Assembly: GCF_001953055.1 (NCBI RefSeq)
Contig: NZ_CP019044.1
Coordinates: forward strand, 3,265,001-3,329,000
Origin: Salaquimonas pukyongi
GTDB lineage: Bacteria; Pseudomonadota; Alphaproteobacteria; Rhizobiales; Rhizobiaceae
Length of the DNA: 64,000 nucleotides
Direction: 5' to 3'
Below, piece after piece: positions 8,975 through 18,560 of this stretch (position 1 is the first letter of the stretch; every line of letters starts with the position of its first letter). The notes beneath the pieces were generated by a model. It worked only from the letters and a program-made list of their open reading frames with translations, had not been told where the DNA came from and made no database searches. The position numbers and the translations under genes were made by a program.

Positions 8975-9625
8975 GTGAGCAAAAGAAGCAAGCCGGACGG
9001 CGAACCAATCGTTATCAAGCGTTATGCAAGCCGGAAACTGTACGATGCTGACGCAAAGGTTTACGTCACTCTCGAGGACATAGCACGCTATATACGCGAA
9101 GGCCGGGAAGTCCAGATTATCGACAAGGGCACCGGCGAAGACCTGACCCGTCAATATCTGGTTCAGATTATCGCCGACTTCGAAAGCCAGGGCGAAAGTG
9201 CGCTGCCGCTCAATATCCTGACCGACCTCGTACGCCATTATCAGGAACAGGCAAACTCAGTCACCAGCACCTTTGCCGGGGCCATGACCCCCGCATTTCT
9301 GGGTCAGATGTTCGAAGCATACAAGGAACAGCAGGAAAAGGCGCTCAGCGAACTGGGCGAACTTGGCGGCAAGGCAATGGACCCGGAGAAGATGATGGGT
9401 ACCATGAACGATACCATGCGCGACTGGCAGGAAAAGCAGAGTGAGTTTTTCTCTCAAGCCATGGCCCAATGGGGTTTTGGCCTGCCGCAGCAAAGCCCCG
9501 CCGGCGAACGCGAAACTGAAGGCGAGTCCGGCCCCCCGCCGGAACCGGCTCAAAAGGAAGCCAAGATCAAGGCCATTGAGGAAAATCTGGAAGCGCTGCA
9601 GGAGCAGCTCAAAAAACTTCGCTAG
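8975..9625 (+). CDS. phaR: PHA synthesis repressor PhaR
   Basis: A 216-residue regulator of PHA metabolism that represses phasin genes and is released by binding nascent PHA. The N-terminal 65 residues are the PHB/PHA accumulation regulator DNA-binding domain (IKRYASRKLYDADAKVYVTL). A second PHB-accumulation domain at about residues 67-110 is followed by a Gln/Glu-rich C-terminus that is probably coiled coil. The start is GTG: the ATG four bases upstream runs straight into a TGA. The palindrome at 8271-8312 is the obvious candidate target. Confidence 0.95.
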   Translation: MSKRSKPDGEPIVIKRYASRKLYDADAKVYVTLEDIARYIREGREVQIIDKGTGEDLTRQYLVQIIADFESQGESALPLNILTDLVRHYQEQANSVTSTFAGAMTPAFLGQMFEAYKEQQEKALSELGELGGKAMDPEKMMGTMNDTMRDWQEKQSEFFSQAMAQWGFGLPQQSPAGERETEGESGPPPEPAQKEAKIKAIEENLEALQEQLKKLR

Positions 9626-9857
9626 ATGTTAAGCCTTCTGGGCTGCCCGCCTCCTTGCAGCCTGCCATATCCTCCAATTTGCCTGAGCTGCAATACTACC
9701 CGAAAATTTGATTGAGTGAAGCGGAAGGCAGGGTATGGACCCAAGCGTGCCTGCCGTGCTTTAAGCAGCAAAACCGCTGTGGCTGCCATGGGTTGCCGTA
9801 TGCGGTATTTTTGAGGCCTGTAACGCACATCGTGCACAAGCGCTATTGGAGACCGGC

Positions 9858-11300
9858 ATGCGTGAAGAACGCCAATTCTACATTAATGGCAAATGGACTG
9901 ATCCAGTCGAAGGCACGGACTTTGCGGTAATCGACCCATCAACGGAAGAAGCGTGCGCAACGATTTCGCTCGGCGGCAAGGCGGATGCTGAAGCGGCGAT
10001 TTCTGCAGCAAAAGCGACCTTTCCCAAATGGTCGCTTTCCAGCAAGCAGGAACGGCTCGATCTTCTACGCAGCATTCTGGAAGCCTATACCCGCAACAGG
10101 GATGCCATGGGCGAAGCAATCTCGCAGGAAATGGGTGCGCCCATCGATATGGCCCTGGCCGCCCAGTTCGGCGCCGGATTTGAGCACATCCACGATTTTA
10201 TCAATACGCTGGAAGCTTTCGAGTTCGAAGAGGAAAAACAGCCCGGCACGGAGAACGACCGGATCCTGCACGAGCCGGTGGGCGTCTGCGGCCTGATCAC
10301 CCCGTGGAACTGGCCAATGAACCAGATTACCCTCAAGGTGATCCCGGCTCTTGCGGCAGGCTGCACCATGGTGCTCAAGCCCTCCGAGCAATCGCCCCTT
10401 TCGGCCATTCTTTTCTCCAGAATACTGGATGAAGCGGGCGTTCCCGCCGGGGTTTACAACATGGTCAATGGCGACGGTCCTGGCGTGGGGACCGTGCTTT
10501 CAGGCCATCCCGACATTGACCTGGTTTCCTTTACCGGCTCCACCCGCGCCGGTATTGCCATTTCAAAGAACGCTGCAGACACCATCAAGCGCGTTTCCCT
10601 GGAGCTTGGCGGCAAGGGCGCCAATATCGTGTTTGCCGATGCGGACGAAAAGGCGGTCAAACGCGGCGTTCTGCATTGCTTCAACAATTCCGGTCAGTCC
10701 TGTAATGCGCCCACCCGCATGCTGGTCGAGCGTTCGCGTTATGATGAGGCTGTCGAGCAGGCCCGCGAAACAGCCGAGAAAATGACGGTGGATGTTGCTT
10801 CCAAATCTGGCCGCCACATCGGCCCGGTGGTCAATGAGGCGCAGTTCAACAAAATTCAGGGCCTGATCGAGGCAGGCATCAAGGAAGGTGCCCGGCTTGT
10901 CGCAGGCGGCATTGGCCGCCCCGAAGGCCTCAATCGTGGCTTCTTCGTCCGCCCGACCGTGTTTGCAGACTGCACCAACGACATGACCGTCATGCGTGAG
11001 GAAATATTCGGTCCGGTTCTTTCCATGATGCCGTTTGACAATGAAGAGGAAGCGATCGCCATTGCCAACGACACGCCATACGGATTGACCAATTACGTGC
11101 AGACCGGGGACGGCGCCAAGGCAAACCGTGTGGCCCGCCAGCTTCGCTCTGGCATGGTGGACATGAACGGCAAGTTCCGTTCCTCCCCGTCACCTTTTGG
11201 GGGCTACAAGCAGTCCGGCAATGGCCGTGAAGGCGGCCGCTGGGGTCTGGAGGAATTCCTCGAAATCAAGGCAGTTGGCGGCTGGGCACCCGGCAAATAG
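9858..11300 (+). CDS. NAD(P)+-dependent aldehyde dehydrogenase family protein
   Basis: A 480-residue aldehyde dehydrogenase of the classic superfamily, oxidising an aldehyde to the acid. Landmarks are TPWNWPMNQ, GFTGSTRAG-like SFTGSTRAG, the general-base Glu in LELGGKGAN, and the nucleophile Cys282 in NNSGQSCNAPTRML. The long N-terminal and C-terminal arms are intact. A TTG lies in frame at 9846, but the ATG at 9858 has ggag six bases upstream and is preferred. The substrate cannot be read from the sequence. The downstream flavin reductase is only 38 bases away and may be co-transcribed. Confidence 0.92.
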   Translation: MREERQFYINGKWTDPVEGTDFAVIDPSTEEACATISLGGKADAEAAISAAKATFPKWSLSSKQERLDLLRSILEAYTRNRDAMGEAISQEMGAPIDMALAAQFGAGFEHIHDFINTLEAFEFEEEKQPGTENDRILHEPVGVCGLITPWNWPMNQITLKVIPALAAGCTMVLKPSEQSPLSAILFSRILDEAGVPAGVYNMVNGDGPGVGTVLSGHPDIDLVSFTGSTRAGIAISKNAADTIKRVSLELGGKGANIVFADADEKAVKRGVLHCFNNSGQSCNAPTRMLVERSRYDEAVEQARETAEKMTVDVASKSGRHIGPVVNEAQFNKIQGLIEAGIKEGARLVAGGIGRPEGLNRGFFVRPTVFADCTNDMTVMREEIFGPVLSMMPFDNEEEAIAIANDTPYGLTNYVQTGDGAKANRVARQLRSGMVDMNGKFRSSPSPFGGYKQSGNGREGGRWGLEEFLEIKAVGGWAPGK

Positions 11301-11338
11301 GCCGCAGACTGTCAGGATCGCAACGGGAGCCGGAATCA

Positions 11339-11923
11339 ATGCGCAAACCTGCAATTCTTGTCTTCGCCGGTTCAATCCGGTCAGGCGCCTACAGCCAGCA
11401 GGCTGCCGATGCCTATTGGGCGCAACTGGCGGTGATGGAAGGTGAGGTAACCCGCATTACGCTGGCCGACTACCCGTTGCCGATCATGGATGAGGATCTG
11501 GAAGCGGAAAAGGGCATTCCCGAAAACGCCGTCAAACTGGCCCGCCTGTTTGACCACCACGATGCGGTTGTCATCGTAACGCCGGAATACAATGGCTCGC
11601 TGCCGCCGCTTTTGAAAAATGCCATCGACTGGGTAAGCAGGGTCTCGGCCGATGGCGAAAAACCGCTTTCACCCTACAAGGACAAGCTGGCACTGATCGG
11701 TTCTTCTTCGCCCGGTGCCATGGGCGGGTACTCCGCCCTTACCCATCTAAGACACATTCTGGTGCGCCTTGGCATGCAGGTCCTGTCGGAACAGATGGCC
11801 CTTGGCCGGGCAAAAGCCGCGTTTGACGACATGGGCCGGCTCTCCGGTGAACGGGAAGCCCGCATGCTGGAAAATGCCTGCCGTTCGCTGATCGAAAAAG
11901 CTACCTTGCTCAGCCGGGTATAA
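11339..11923 (+). CDS. NAD(P)H-dependent FMN reductase family protein
   Basis: A 194-residue flavodoxin-fold reductase of the NADPH-dependent FMN reductase family (ArsH/ChrR/azoreductase group). The phosphate-binding loop [15 protein letters not shown] is at the N-terminus, and the family motif [17 protein letters not shown] lies near residues 82-98. It also has [10 protein letters not shown]. It would pass electrons from NAD(P)H through FMN to quinones or other acceptors; the true acceptor is unknown. It lies between an aldehyde dehydrogenase and pyrF, each within about 40 bases, suggesting a small operon. Confidence 0.88.
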   Translation: MRKPAILVFAGSIRSGAYSQQAADAYWAQLAVMEGEVTRITLADYPLPIMDEDLEAEKGIPENAVKLARLFDHHDAVVIVTPEYNGSLPPLLKNAIDWVSRVSADGEKPLSPYKDKLALIGSSSPGAMGGYSALTHLRHILVRLGMQVLSEQMALGRAKAAFDDMGRLSGEREARMLENACRSLIEKATLLSRV

Positions 11924-11943
11924 ACCGTACGAAAGGCCGCTTC

Positions 11944-12651
11944 ATGCCGGTATCGGATAGTCTTCGCTCCAGACTGATCGTGGCGCTGGATGTGCCGGAT
12001 GTTGCACAGGCTCAACAGGTGGTAAGCGCGCTTGATGGCGAGGTTCACTTCTTCAAGATCGGGTATCAGCTTGTCTTTGCCGGCGGGCTTGAACTTGCCC
12101 GTGAATTGAAGCGTGAAGGCTTCAGGGTCTTTCTGGACATGAAACTTCTCGACATCGACAACACCGTCGAAAAGGGCGTTGCCAACATCGCCGCCATGGG
12201 TTTCGACATGCTTACGCTGCATGCCTATCCCAAGACCATGCGCGCAGCGGTCAGGGCAGCACAGGGTTCGGACTTGTGCCTGTTGGGCGTGACAGTCCTG
12301 ACTTCGATGGACGACGATGATCTTACCGCCGCCGGATACGGTACTTCCGCCAAAGAACTGGTAATGACCCGTGCGAAGGACGCTGCCGCTGCTGGCATGG
12401 GCGGCGTCGTTGCCTCGGCGCTTGAAGCCCGGGCCATCCGCCGGGAAATCGGCCCGGATATGGCGCTGGTAACCCCCGGAATTCGCCCCGCAGGCGCCGA
12501 GGCCGGGGACCAGAAACGGGTCATGACGCCCGCCAGGGCGATTGCCGCAGGCGCCTCGCATCTGGTGGTGGGCCGCCCGATTGTTGCTGCTGCAGACCGC
12601 AAGCAGGCGGCAAGGAACATACTTCAGGAAATGGCAGAAGCTGCTGCCTGA
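11944..12651 (+). CDS. pyrF: Orotidine 5'-phosphate decarboxylase
   Basis: A TIM-barrel enzyme of 235 residues that converts OMP to UMP in the last step of pyrimidine synthesis. It shows the N-terminal [10 protein letters not shown] and the catalytic cluster [13 protein letters not shown], which holds the Lys and Asp residues that drive decarboxylation. It also has the phosphate-binding [11 protein letters not shown] and the C-terminal [11 protein letters not shown]. It begins 20 bases after the flavin reductase and is probably in the same transcript. Confidence 0.97.
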   Translation: MPVSDSLRSRLIVALDVPDVAQAQQVVSALDGEVHFFKIGYQLVFAGGLELARELKREGFRVFLDMKLLDIDNTVEKGVANIAAMGFDMLTLHAYPKTMRAAVRAAQGSDLCLLGVTVLTSMDDDDLTAAGYGTSAKELVMTRAKDAAAAGMGGVVASALEARAIRREIGPDMALVTPGIRPAGAEAGDQKRVMTPARAIAAGASHLVVGRPIVAAADRKQAARNILQEMAEAAA

Positions 12652-12837
12652 TCTTGGTACATCACCATAACATTCTGATTTAGAACAGTTTTATTTGAAT
12701 TGCGAAATCGTAATCTGTCGGCAATCTGTATCTTCCTTGAAAGCGGGTGTTGAAATTCTTACGTAACAGGAGCGGCGGATTGTCCACCGTGTCCGGCGGA
12801 AGGGTTCCGTCATCCATTGTTGAGAGGGCCAACACAT

Positions 12838-13320
12838 ATGAACACCAGCCAATCAAGCAGTGCCCCCTATCGGGGTCATCACAACGCCTGGATACGTCCG
12901 GCATGGACCCCGATCACGATCGCCATGATGATCGTCGGTTTCATGATTTTCTGGCCGCTCGGCCTCGCCATGCTGGCCTATATTCTGTGGGGCGACCGGC
13001 TTGAAGAATTCAAATCCGGCGTAAACCGCACCACGGACGGTTTTGCACGGAACTGGTCCTGCGGCCGCGGTCCCCGTTCCAGCACCGGCAATGTCGCTTT
13101 TGACGACTGGCGCAATGCTGAAATCGAGCGTCTGCGTGAGGAGCGCCGCAAGCTGGAAGAAATGCGTGCCGAGTTCGAGGCCCATCTTCGTGAGTTGCGC
13201 CGCGCCAAGGACCAGGATGAATTCGACGCCTTCATGTCTGCCTACAAGCGCAAGACCGGCAAAAAGGAAGGTGACGGCAAAGCGTCGAAATCGCGCCGCA
13301 AATCGGTTCCCGATAGCTGA
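12838..13320 (+). CDS. DUF2852 membrane protein
   Basis: A 160-residue protein of the DUF2852 family, common in Rhizobiales and of unknown function. One membrane segment (about residues 27-46, TIAMMIVGFMIFWPLGLAML) is followed by the family motif AYILWGDRLEEF. Then comes a linker and a charged coiled coil (about residues 86-135, rich in Glu, Arg and Lys) with a basic tail. A TTG start is possible 21 bases upstream, but the ATG at 12838 matches the family start better. A strong terminator follows, so it is probably a single-gene unit. Confidence 0.85.
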   Translation: MNTSQSSSAPYRGHHNAWIRPAWTPITIAMMIVGFMIFWPLGLAMLAYILWGDRLEEFKSGVNRTTDGFARNWSCGRGPRSSTGNVAFDDWRNAEIERLREERRKLEEMRAEFEAHLRELRRAKDQDEFDAFMSAYKRKTGKKEGDGKASKSRRKSVPDS

Positions 13321-13348
13321 TTGCTCATCGGCAGAACAAACACCATGC

Positions 13349-13373
13349 AACGGGGTCCGCCGGACCCCGTTTT
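13349..13373 (+). terminator. Rho-independent terminator after the DUF2852 gene
   Basis: A 9-bp perfect stem (acggggtcc with ggaccccgt) around a three-base loop, with flanking A and T pairs that extend it, is followed by a short T tract. It lies 29 bases after the DUF2852 stop. Confidence 0.82.
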
Positions 13374-13470
13374 GCTGTCTGCCCCAGGAAGAAGAGTTTA
13401 CCGGCTTTGTCTTGACCTGTATTTTCGGCTGCCTTTGCATTTGACCAGCGGAATCAGATAAAGAGCCACC

Positions 13471-14232
13471 ATGGCAAACCGCCTGCTATCCAGATTTTCC
13501 CGCAGCGGCGAACCCCGCAACCGCGACCGGCATGTCGAGATCGACGGCTGGATGCTTCCGGTGCGTGTCATCGAACACCCCACATCACGGCGCATTACCC
13601 TGCGCCTGATGCCGGGCGGTGACGGGCTGAAAGTCACCATGCCGCCCCATGTCAGCGATGATGAACTCGAAGAGTTCCTGGAGCGCAACCGGCAATGGGT
13701 TTCAGTGCGCCGGGCACGACTGCCGAAGACCGTATCGCTGGGAGTCGGGGCGATCATTCCGTTCAGGGGTATTGATCACCGCATTGTTCATCTTGACCGC
13801 CTGCGGGGGATCGTGGAGGCGAAAGAGGTTGCTGGTGAACCATCTCTTCTGGTGCCGGGCGAGCCTTCCCGGATTGGCCGCCGGGTTGTCGATTTCATGA
13901 AGAAACAGGCCCGCAGCGCACTGGACGAGGCTGTAGCACGCCACGCTTCGGCGCTGGGCGTAAGGCCGCGCCAGATCCGCATCACCGATACCACGTCACG
14001 CTGGGGTTCCTGTTCCACGACCCGCACGCTTTCCTTTTCCTGGCGCATCATTATGGCCCCCCCCCAAGTGCTTGATTATCTGGCAGCGCATGAAGTGGCC
14101 CACCTGCGGGAAATGAACCATTCGGACCGTTTCTGGTCGCATGTACGCAGTCTGTGTCCGGACATGGAGAGCCACAAGGCCTGGCTGCGCCGCAATGGTT
14201 CGGGGCTTCATGCGATCAGCGTCAATGCGTAA
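13471..14232 (+). CDS. YgjP-like (DUF45, SprT-type) metal-dependent hydrolase
   Basis: A 253-residue protein of the YgjP/DUF45 family of zinc-dependent proteases. Its C-terminal half has SRWGSCSTTRTLSFSWRI, the zinc motif HEVAH (HExxH) near residue 208, and a downstream His in MNHSDRFW, which together form the metal site. The N-terminal half is the family's beta-rich domain (RRITLRLMPGGDGL). Homologues near replication origins are of unclear role. It is 65 bases upstream of trpF, in the same direction. Confidence 0.86.
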   Translation: MANRLLSRFSRSGEPRNRDRHVEIDGWMLPVRVIEHPTSRRITLRLMPGGDGLKVTMPPHVSDDELEEFLERNRQWVSVRRARLPKTVSLGVGAIIPFRGIDHRIVHLDRLRGIVEAKEVAGEPSLLVPGEPSRIGRRVVDFMKKQARSALDEAVARHASALGVRPRQIRITDTTSRWGSCSTTRTLSFSWRIIMAPPQVLDYLAAHEVAHLREMNHSDRFWSHVRSLCPDMESHKAWLRRNGSGLHAISVNA

Positions 14233-14297
14233 ATCCGGTAGACTCCGGCACTTCCGCCATGCTCTAACCGGTCGCAAAGCGTCCAGCGAATTTTGCT

Positions 14298-14987
14298 ATG
14301 CCTGTCGAGATCAAGATATGCGGTCTTTCCACCCCCGAAGCGCTTGAAGCCAGCGCCGCGGCCGGTGCCGATTTGGCTGGATTTATCTTCTTCAAAAAGA
14401 GCCCGCGCAATGTGGCACCTGAACAGGCAGCCGGACTGGCACAATTTGCCCGCAGTATTGCCCGCCCGCTTGGCACCGTGGCAGTGACCGTCAACGAGGA
14501 CGATACTGCCCTGGATGCAATTGTTGCTGCCATGGCGCCGGATTTTCTGCAACTGCACGGCAGGGAAACGCCGGACAGGGTTGCCGACCTCAAACAGCGC
14601 CATGGCCTGCCCGTCATCAAGGCATTTGCCATTCGGGACGAAAGCGATCTTGAAAAGCTGGTGCCTTATGAAGGAATTGCCGACCGGTTTCTGCTCGATG
14701 CCAAGGCGCCGGAAGGTTCCGATCTTCCTGGCGGCAATGGCGTTTCCTTCGACTGGAAGCTGCTGCAGTCGCTCCACACACAAACCCCCTGGATGCTTTC
14801 GGGCGGGCTCGATGCGGAAAATATTGGTGAAGCACTGACCATATCGGGCGCTACCGCCATCGATGTTTCATCGGGTGTTGAGATGGCCCCCGGACGAAAA
14901 GACATTGCAAAGATAGCTGCTTTCATTAAGACCGTGCGGGAATTGCCGCCCGGCAGTGCAGACGGCAAGATCGCCGCCGCCGGATAG
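14298..14987 (+). CDS. trpF: Phosphoribosylanthranilate isomerase
   Basis: A 229-residue TIM-barrel enzyme that isomerises phosphoribosylanthranilate in tryptophan synthesis. The catalytic Cys is in KICGLSTPE at the N-terminus, and the catalytic Asp is in the FLLDAKAP segment. Phosphate-binding glycines (LSGGLDAENI) and DVSSGVEMAPGRKD near the end are diagnostic. It starts the trpF-trpB-cutA-trpA run, 17 bases before trpB. Confidence 0.97.
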   Translation: MPVEIKICGLSTPEALEASAAAGADLAGFIFFKKSPRNVAPEQAAGLAQFARSIARPLGTVAVTVNEDDTALDAIVAAMAPDFLQLHGRETPDRVADLKQRHGLPVIKAFAIRDESDLEKLVPYEGIADRFLLDAKAPEGSDLPGGNGVSFDWKLLQSLHTQTPWMLSGGLDAENIGEALTISGATAIDVSSGVEMAPGRKDIAKIAAFIKTVRELPPGSADGKIAAAG

Positions 14988-15004
14988 CGCAGGAGTAGGA
15001 TACC

Positions 15005-16225
15005 GTGAACAAGCAAGCCCGGCCGAATTCCTTCCGTACAGGCCCCAACGAAGCGGGCCATTTCGGCATTTTCGGTGGCCGCTATGTCGCCGAAACGCTC
15101 ATGCCGCTCATTCTGCAGCTTGAGGAAGCCTACAAGACTGCCAAGGAAGATCCTGAATTTGCTGCCGAGCTTGCCTATCTCAACAAGCACTATACGGGCC
15201 GCCCTTCACCGCTCTATTTTGCCGAGCGGCTGACCCGGCATCTTGGCGGTGCAAAAGTCTATTTCAAGCGCGACGAACTCAACCATACCGGTTCCCACAA
15301 GATCAACAATTGCCTCGGCCAGATCCTGCTTGCCAAGCGGATGGGCAAGACCCGTATCATCGCAGAAACCGGCGCAGGCCAACATGGTGTGGCATCGGCC
15401 ACCGTTGCCGCCCGGTTCGGTTATCCGTGTGTCGTTTACATGGGCAAGACCGATGTGGAGCGCCAGTCGCCCAATGTCTTCCGCATGAAGCTGCTCGGCG
15501 CCGAGATCGTTCCGGTGACCGCTGGCGCCGGAACGCTGAAGGACGCAATGAACGAAGCCCTGCGTGACTGGGTCACCAATGTAAAGGACACCTATTACCT
15601 GATTGGCACTGCAGCAGGCCCTCATCCCTATCCCGAACTGGTGCGCGATTTTCAGTCGGTAATCGGCAACGAGGTCAGAGGCCAGCTGATGGAAGCCGAA
15701 GGCCGGGGACCGGACATGCTGGTCGCAGCAGTTGGTGGCGGCTCCAATGCCATTGGGCTGTTCCACCCCTTCCTGGACGACAAGGACGTGAGGATTGTCG
15801 GGGTTGAAGCTGGCGGGCATGGCTTGAAGGGCAAGGAGCATTGCGCTTCGCTCACCGCCGGCCGGCCGGGCGTACTGCACGGCAACCGGACCTATCTTCT
15901 GCAGGACAAGGACGGACAGATTTTCGAGGGGCATTCGATCTCGGCCGGTCTCGACTATCCGGGCATTGGTCCCGAGCACTCCTGGCTGAAGGAAACGGGC
16001 CGGGTCGAATATGTTCCGATCATGGATGATGAAGCGCTGGAAGCCTTCCAGTTGTTGTGCCGTCTGGAAGGCATCATTCCCGCGCTGGAGCCGTCCCATG
16101 CGCTTGCAGAAGTCGTCAAACGCGCCCCGAAGATGAAGAAGGATCAGATCATCGTCATGAACCTCTGCGGCCGTGGCGACAAGGATGTTTTCACCGTGGG
16201 CCAGCATCTGGGCGTCGACCTCTGA
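15005..16225 (+). CDS. trpB: Tryptophan synthase beta subunit
   Basis: A 406-residue PLP enzyme that condenses indole with serine. The PLP lysine is Lys99 in HTGSHKINN. The phosphate-binding GGGSNAIG and the C-terminal HALA and NLCGRGDKD motifs are intact. It partners with TrpA to channel indole. The start is a GTG at 15005 preceded by an aggag-like site. Unusually, cutA rather than trpA follows. Confidence 0.97.
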   Translation: MNKQARPNSFRTGPNEAGHFGIFGGRYVAETLMPLILQLEEAYKTAKEDPEFAAELAYLNKHYTGRPSPLYFAERLTRHLGGAKVYFKRDELNHTGSHKINNCLGQILLAKRMGKTRIIAETGAGQHGVASATVAARFGYPCVVYMGKTDVERQSPNVFRMKLLGAEIVPVTAGAGTLKDAMNEALRDWVTNVKDTYYLIGTAAGPHPYPELVRDFQSVIGNEVRGQLMEAEGRGPDMLVAAVGGGSNAIGLFHPFLDDKDVRIVGVEAGGHGLKGKEHCASLTAGRPGVLHGNRTYLLQDKDGQIFEGHSISAGLDYPGIGPEHSWLKETGRVEYVPIMDDEALEAFQLLCRLEGIIPALEPSHALAEVVKRAPKMKKDQIIVMNLCGRGDKDVFTVGQHLGVDL

Positions 16226-16233
16226 GCATCGCG

Positions 16234-16548
16234 ATGATCGAGTTCCACGTTACCTATGCATCCAGGGTTGAGGCGGCTCAAATTGCCCGCGAGGCGGTGG
16301 AATTGCGCCTTGCTGCCTGTGTCAATCTGCTTGGCAACGTGCGTTCCATCTATCGCTGGGAAGGGGCAATTGAGGATGACATTGAAACCCTTGCCGTGTT
16401 CAAGACCTCACAAACAAGGGCCGGCGAACTGAGTGACTTCCTGGAGGTTTCCCACCCCTACGATACGCCTGCAATTATTCGCCATGACAATGTCAGCGCC
16501 AATGCAGACTATGCGCGCTGGATCGAGGAAGAAACGAAAACCGCATGA
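16234..16548 (+). CDS. cutA: CutA1 divalent-cation tolerance protein
   Basis: A 104-residue protein of the CutA1 family, small trimeric proteins with a ferredoxin-like fold linked to metal tolerance. The family core is clear: [19 protein letters not shown] in the middle and [14 protein letters not shown] near the end. The start used here is the ATG at 16234, eight bases after the trpB stop; the longer open frame runs back inside trpB and is not real. Its stop overlaps the trpA start as ATGA. It is therefore embedded and translationally coupled between trpB and trpA. Confidence 0.92.
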   Translation: MIEFHVTYASRVEAAQIAREAVELRLAACVNLLGNVRSIYRWEGAIEDDIETLAVFKTSQTRAGELSDFLEVSHPYDTPAIIRHDNVSANADYARWIEEETKTA

Positions 16549-17369
16549 AAACCCGCATCGATACGCGCTTTACAGAACTGAAATCGGAAGGTCGCCCTGC
16601 ATTGGTAACCTTCGTCATGGCTGGTGATCCCGACCATGAAACCGCACTGGAAATCGTCAGGGCACTGCCCGCAGCCGGTGCGGACCTGATCGAGATCGGC
16701 ATGCCGTTTTCCGACCCGATGGCCGACGGGCCGGCCATTCAGGCTGCCGGGCAGCGGGCGCTTAAAGGCGGCGAAACCCTGCGCAAGACACTGTCCCTCG
16801 TTCGTGCGTTCCGCAAAGAGGACACGAAAACCCCCATCGTGCTGATGGGGTATTACAATCCCATCTACATCATGGGCACCGAACAGTTCCTGAAGAAGGC
16901 CAAATCGGCAGGCGTCGACGGGTTGATCGTGGTCGATCTGCCGCCTGAGGCCGACGACGAATTGTGCATTCCTGCCGGAAAAACCGGTATCAATTTCATC
17001 CGACTTGCAACGCCCACAACCGATGCCAAGCGCCTTCCGAAGGTGCTGAACAACACGTCCGGCTTTGTCTATTATGTCTCGATTACCGGCATTACCGGCG
17101 CCGCCGCTCCCGATCCGAAGGCGGTGGCGAAGTCCGTTGCCCACATCAAGGCAAAGACCGAACTGCCGATTGCCGTCGGCTTTGGGGTAAGGACCGCAGA
17201 GCAGGCCGCCGCGATTGGCAAGGCCGCAGATGGTGTCGTTGTTGGCACGGCGATCGTAAAAGCGGTGGAAGACAGCCTTGATAGCAAGGGTGAAGCTACG
17301 AAAAAGACCGTCAAAGCGGTCGCCAATCTGGTCAGGGAACTTGCACAAGGTGTGCGTTCGGGAAACTAG
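16545..17369 (+). CDS. trpA: Tryptophan synthase alpha subunit
   Basis: A 274-residue TIM-barrel subunit that releases indole from indole-3-glycerol phosphate. The catalytic Glu and Asp are in [16 protein letters not shown]. The phosphate-binding region is recognisable in [10 protein letters not shown] and in [12 protein letters not shown]. The YYNPIY loop and the TGITG segment are present. The start codon overlaps the cutA stop. The accD gene follows after 91 bases. Confidence 0.97.
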   Translation: MKTRIDTRFTELKSEGRPALVTFVMAGDPDHETALEIVRALPAAGADLIEIGMPFSDPMADGPAIQAAGQRALKGGETLRKTLSLVRAFRKEDTKTPIVLMGYYNPIYIMGTEQFLKKAKSAGVDGLIVVDLPPEADDELCIPAGKTGINFIRLATPTTDAKRLPKVLNNTSGFVYYVSITGITGAAAPDPKAVAKSVAHIKAKTELPIAVGFGVRTAEQAAAIGKAADGVVVGTAIVKAVEDSLDSKGEATKKTVKAVANLVRELAQGVRSGN

Positions 17370-17460
17370 TGCAGCATGTGTTTCAACGAAATTGGCGAAG
17401 TTCTTTCACAATGACTATCTTTAGGGGAATTCAGGCCGGACAAATCGGGGCAAAACAAGC

Positions 17461-18510
17461 ATGAACTGGATTACCAACTACGTCAGGCCCAAGCTCAACT
17501 CCTTCCTGCAACGCAAGGAGATGCCCGAGAATTTGTGGATCAAGTGTCCACAAACCGGGGAGATGATTTTCCACAAGGATCTGGAAGCCAATATGGGTGT
17601 CATCCCCACATCCGGCTACCACATGAAAATCCCGGCCAGGCAGCGGCTTTCCTATTTCTTCGATGATGGTGCATTTGAGTTGCTTCCCCTGCCGCAAGTG
17701 GCGCAGGACCCGCTGAAATTCCGTGACCAGCGCAGATATACCGACCGCCTGCGCGACAACCGTGCCAAGACCGGGCTTGAAGATTCCATCATCAACGCTG
17801 TTGGAAAGCTGCACGGCATGCAGATAACGGTCTGCATTCACGACTTTGCTTTCATGGGCGGTTCACTGGGGATTGCTGCCGGTGAGGCGATCATTCGCGC
17901 GTTTGAAAAGGCCATAGAACTGAAATCACCCCTGGTTCTTTTTGCCGCCTCCGGCGGCGCGCGCATGCAGGAAGGCATTTTGTCACTGATGCAGCTTCCG
18001 CGTACCGTGGTCATGGTCGAGCGTTTGAAGGAAGCGGGCCTTCCCTACATCGTCGTGCTGACCAACCCGACCACGGGCGGTGTGTCTGCTTCCTATGCCA
18101 TGCTGGGGGACATCCATATCGCGGAGCCGGGCGCCGAAATCGGCTTTGCCGGCAAGCGGGTGATTGAACAAACCATCCGAGAACGCCTGCCCGATGATTT
18201 CCAGACCTCCGAATACCTGCTTGAGCACGGCATGGTGGACATGGTGGTGCCGCGCAAGGAGTTGCGGGATACCATCGCCAACCTGCTGCATATCCTCATG
18301 AAACAGCCCGGCTTCGAACGCACCGATATAGAAGAGGACCTGCCACCGCTTCTTGCCCATGCCAAGGAGCAGGAATTATCGGATGAAGATGAAGCCATCG
18401 CCGCCGTGGAAGCGCACGCGGAAGAAGTGCCGGCAGATGAACCGGTTGAATCGTCTGCAGAAGTAGCCGGTGAGGCGGCCGACACTGCGGAAGATGGCAA
18501 GCCGGCTTAA
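17461..18510 (+). CDS. accD: Acetyl-CoA carboxylase carboxyltransferase beta subunit
   Basis: A 349-residue subunit of the carboxyltransferase that makes malonyl-CoA for fatty acid synthesis. The crotonase-like core is clear, with [21 protein letters not shown] and [11 protein letters not shown]. In most bacteria the N-terminus is a four-cysteine zinc ribbon. Here the matching segment (residues 24-50) keeps only the first Cys ([10 protein letters not shown]) and has VIPTSGYHM where the second Cys pair should be, as in other Rhizobiales. The last 50 residues are an acidic Glu/Ala-rich tail. It sits upstream of folC, a common pairing. Confidence 0.96.
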   Translation: MNWITNYVRPKLNSFLQRKEMPENLWIKCPQTGEMIFHKDLEANMGVIPTSGYHMKIPARQRLSYFFDDGAFELLPLPQVAQDPLKFRDQRRYTDRLRDNRAKTGLEDSIINAVGKLHGMQITVCIHDFAFMGGSLGIAAGEAIIRAFEKAIELKSPLVLFAASGGARMQEGILSLMQLPRTVVMVERLKEAGLPYIVVLTNPTTGGVSASYAMLGDIHIAEPGAEIGFAGKRVIEQTIRERLPDDFQTSEYLLEHGMVDMVVPRKELRDTIANLLHILMKQPGFERTDIEEDLPPLLAHAKEQELSDEDEAIAAVEAHAEEVPADEPVESSAEVAGEAADTAEDGKPA

Positions 18511-18560
18511 ATCCTGCCGGCAGAAAGCCGCCTTCAAACCCATTCCATCAGGGTCTGCCC

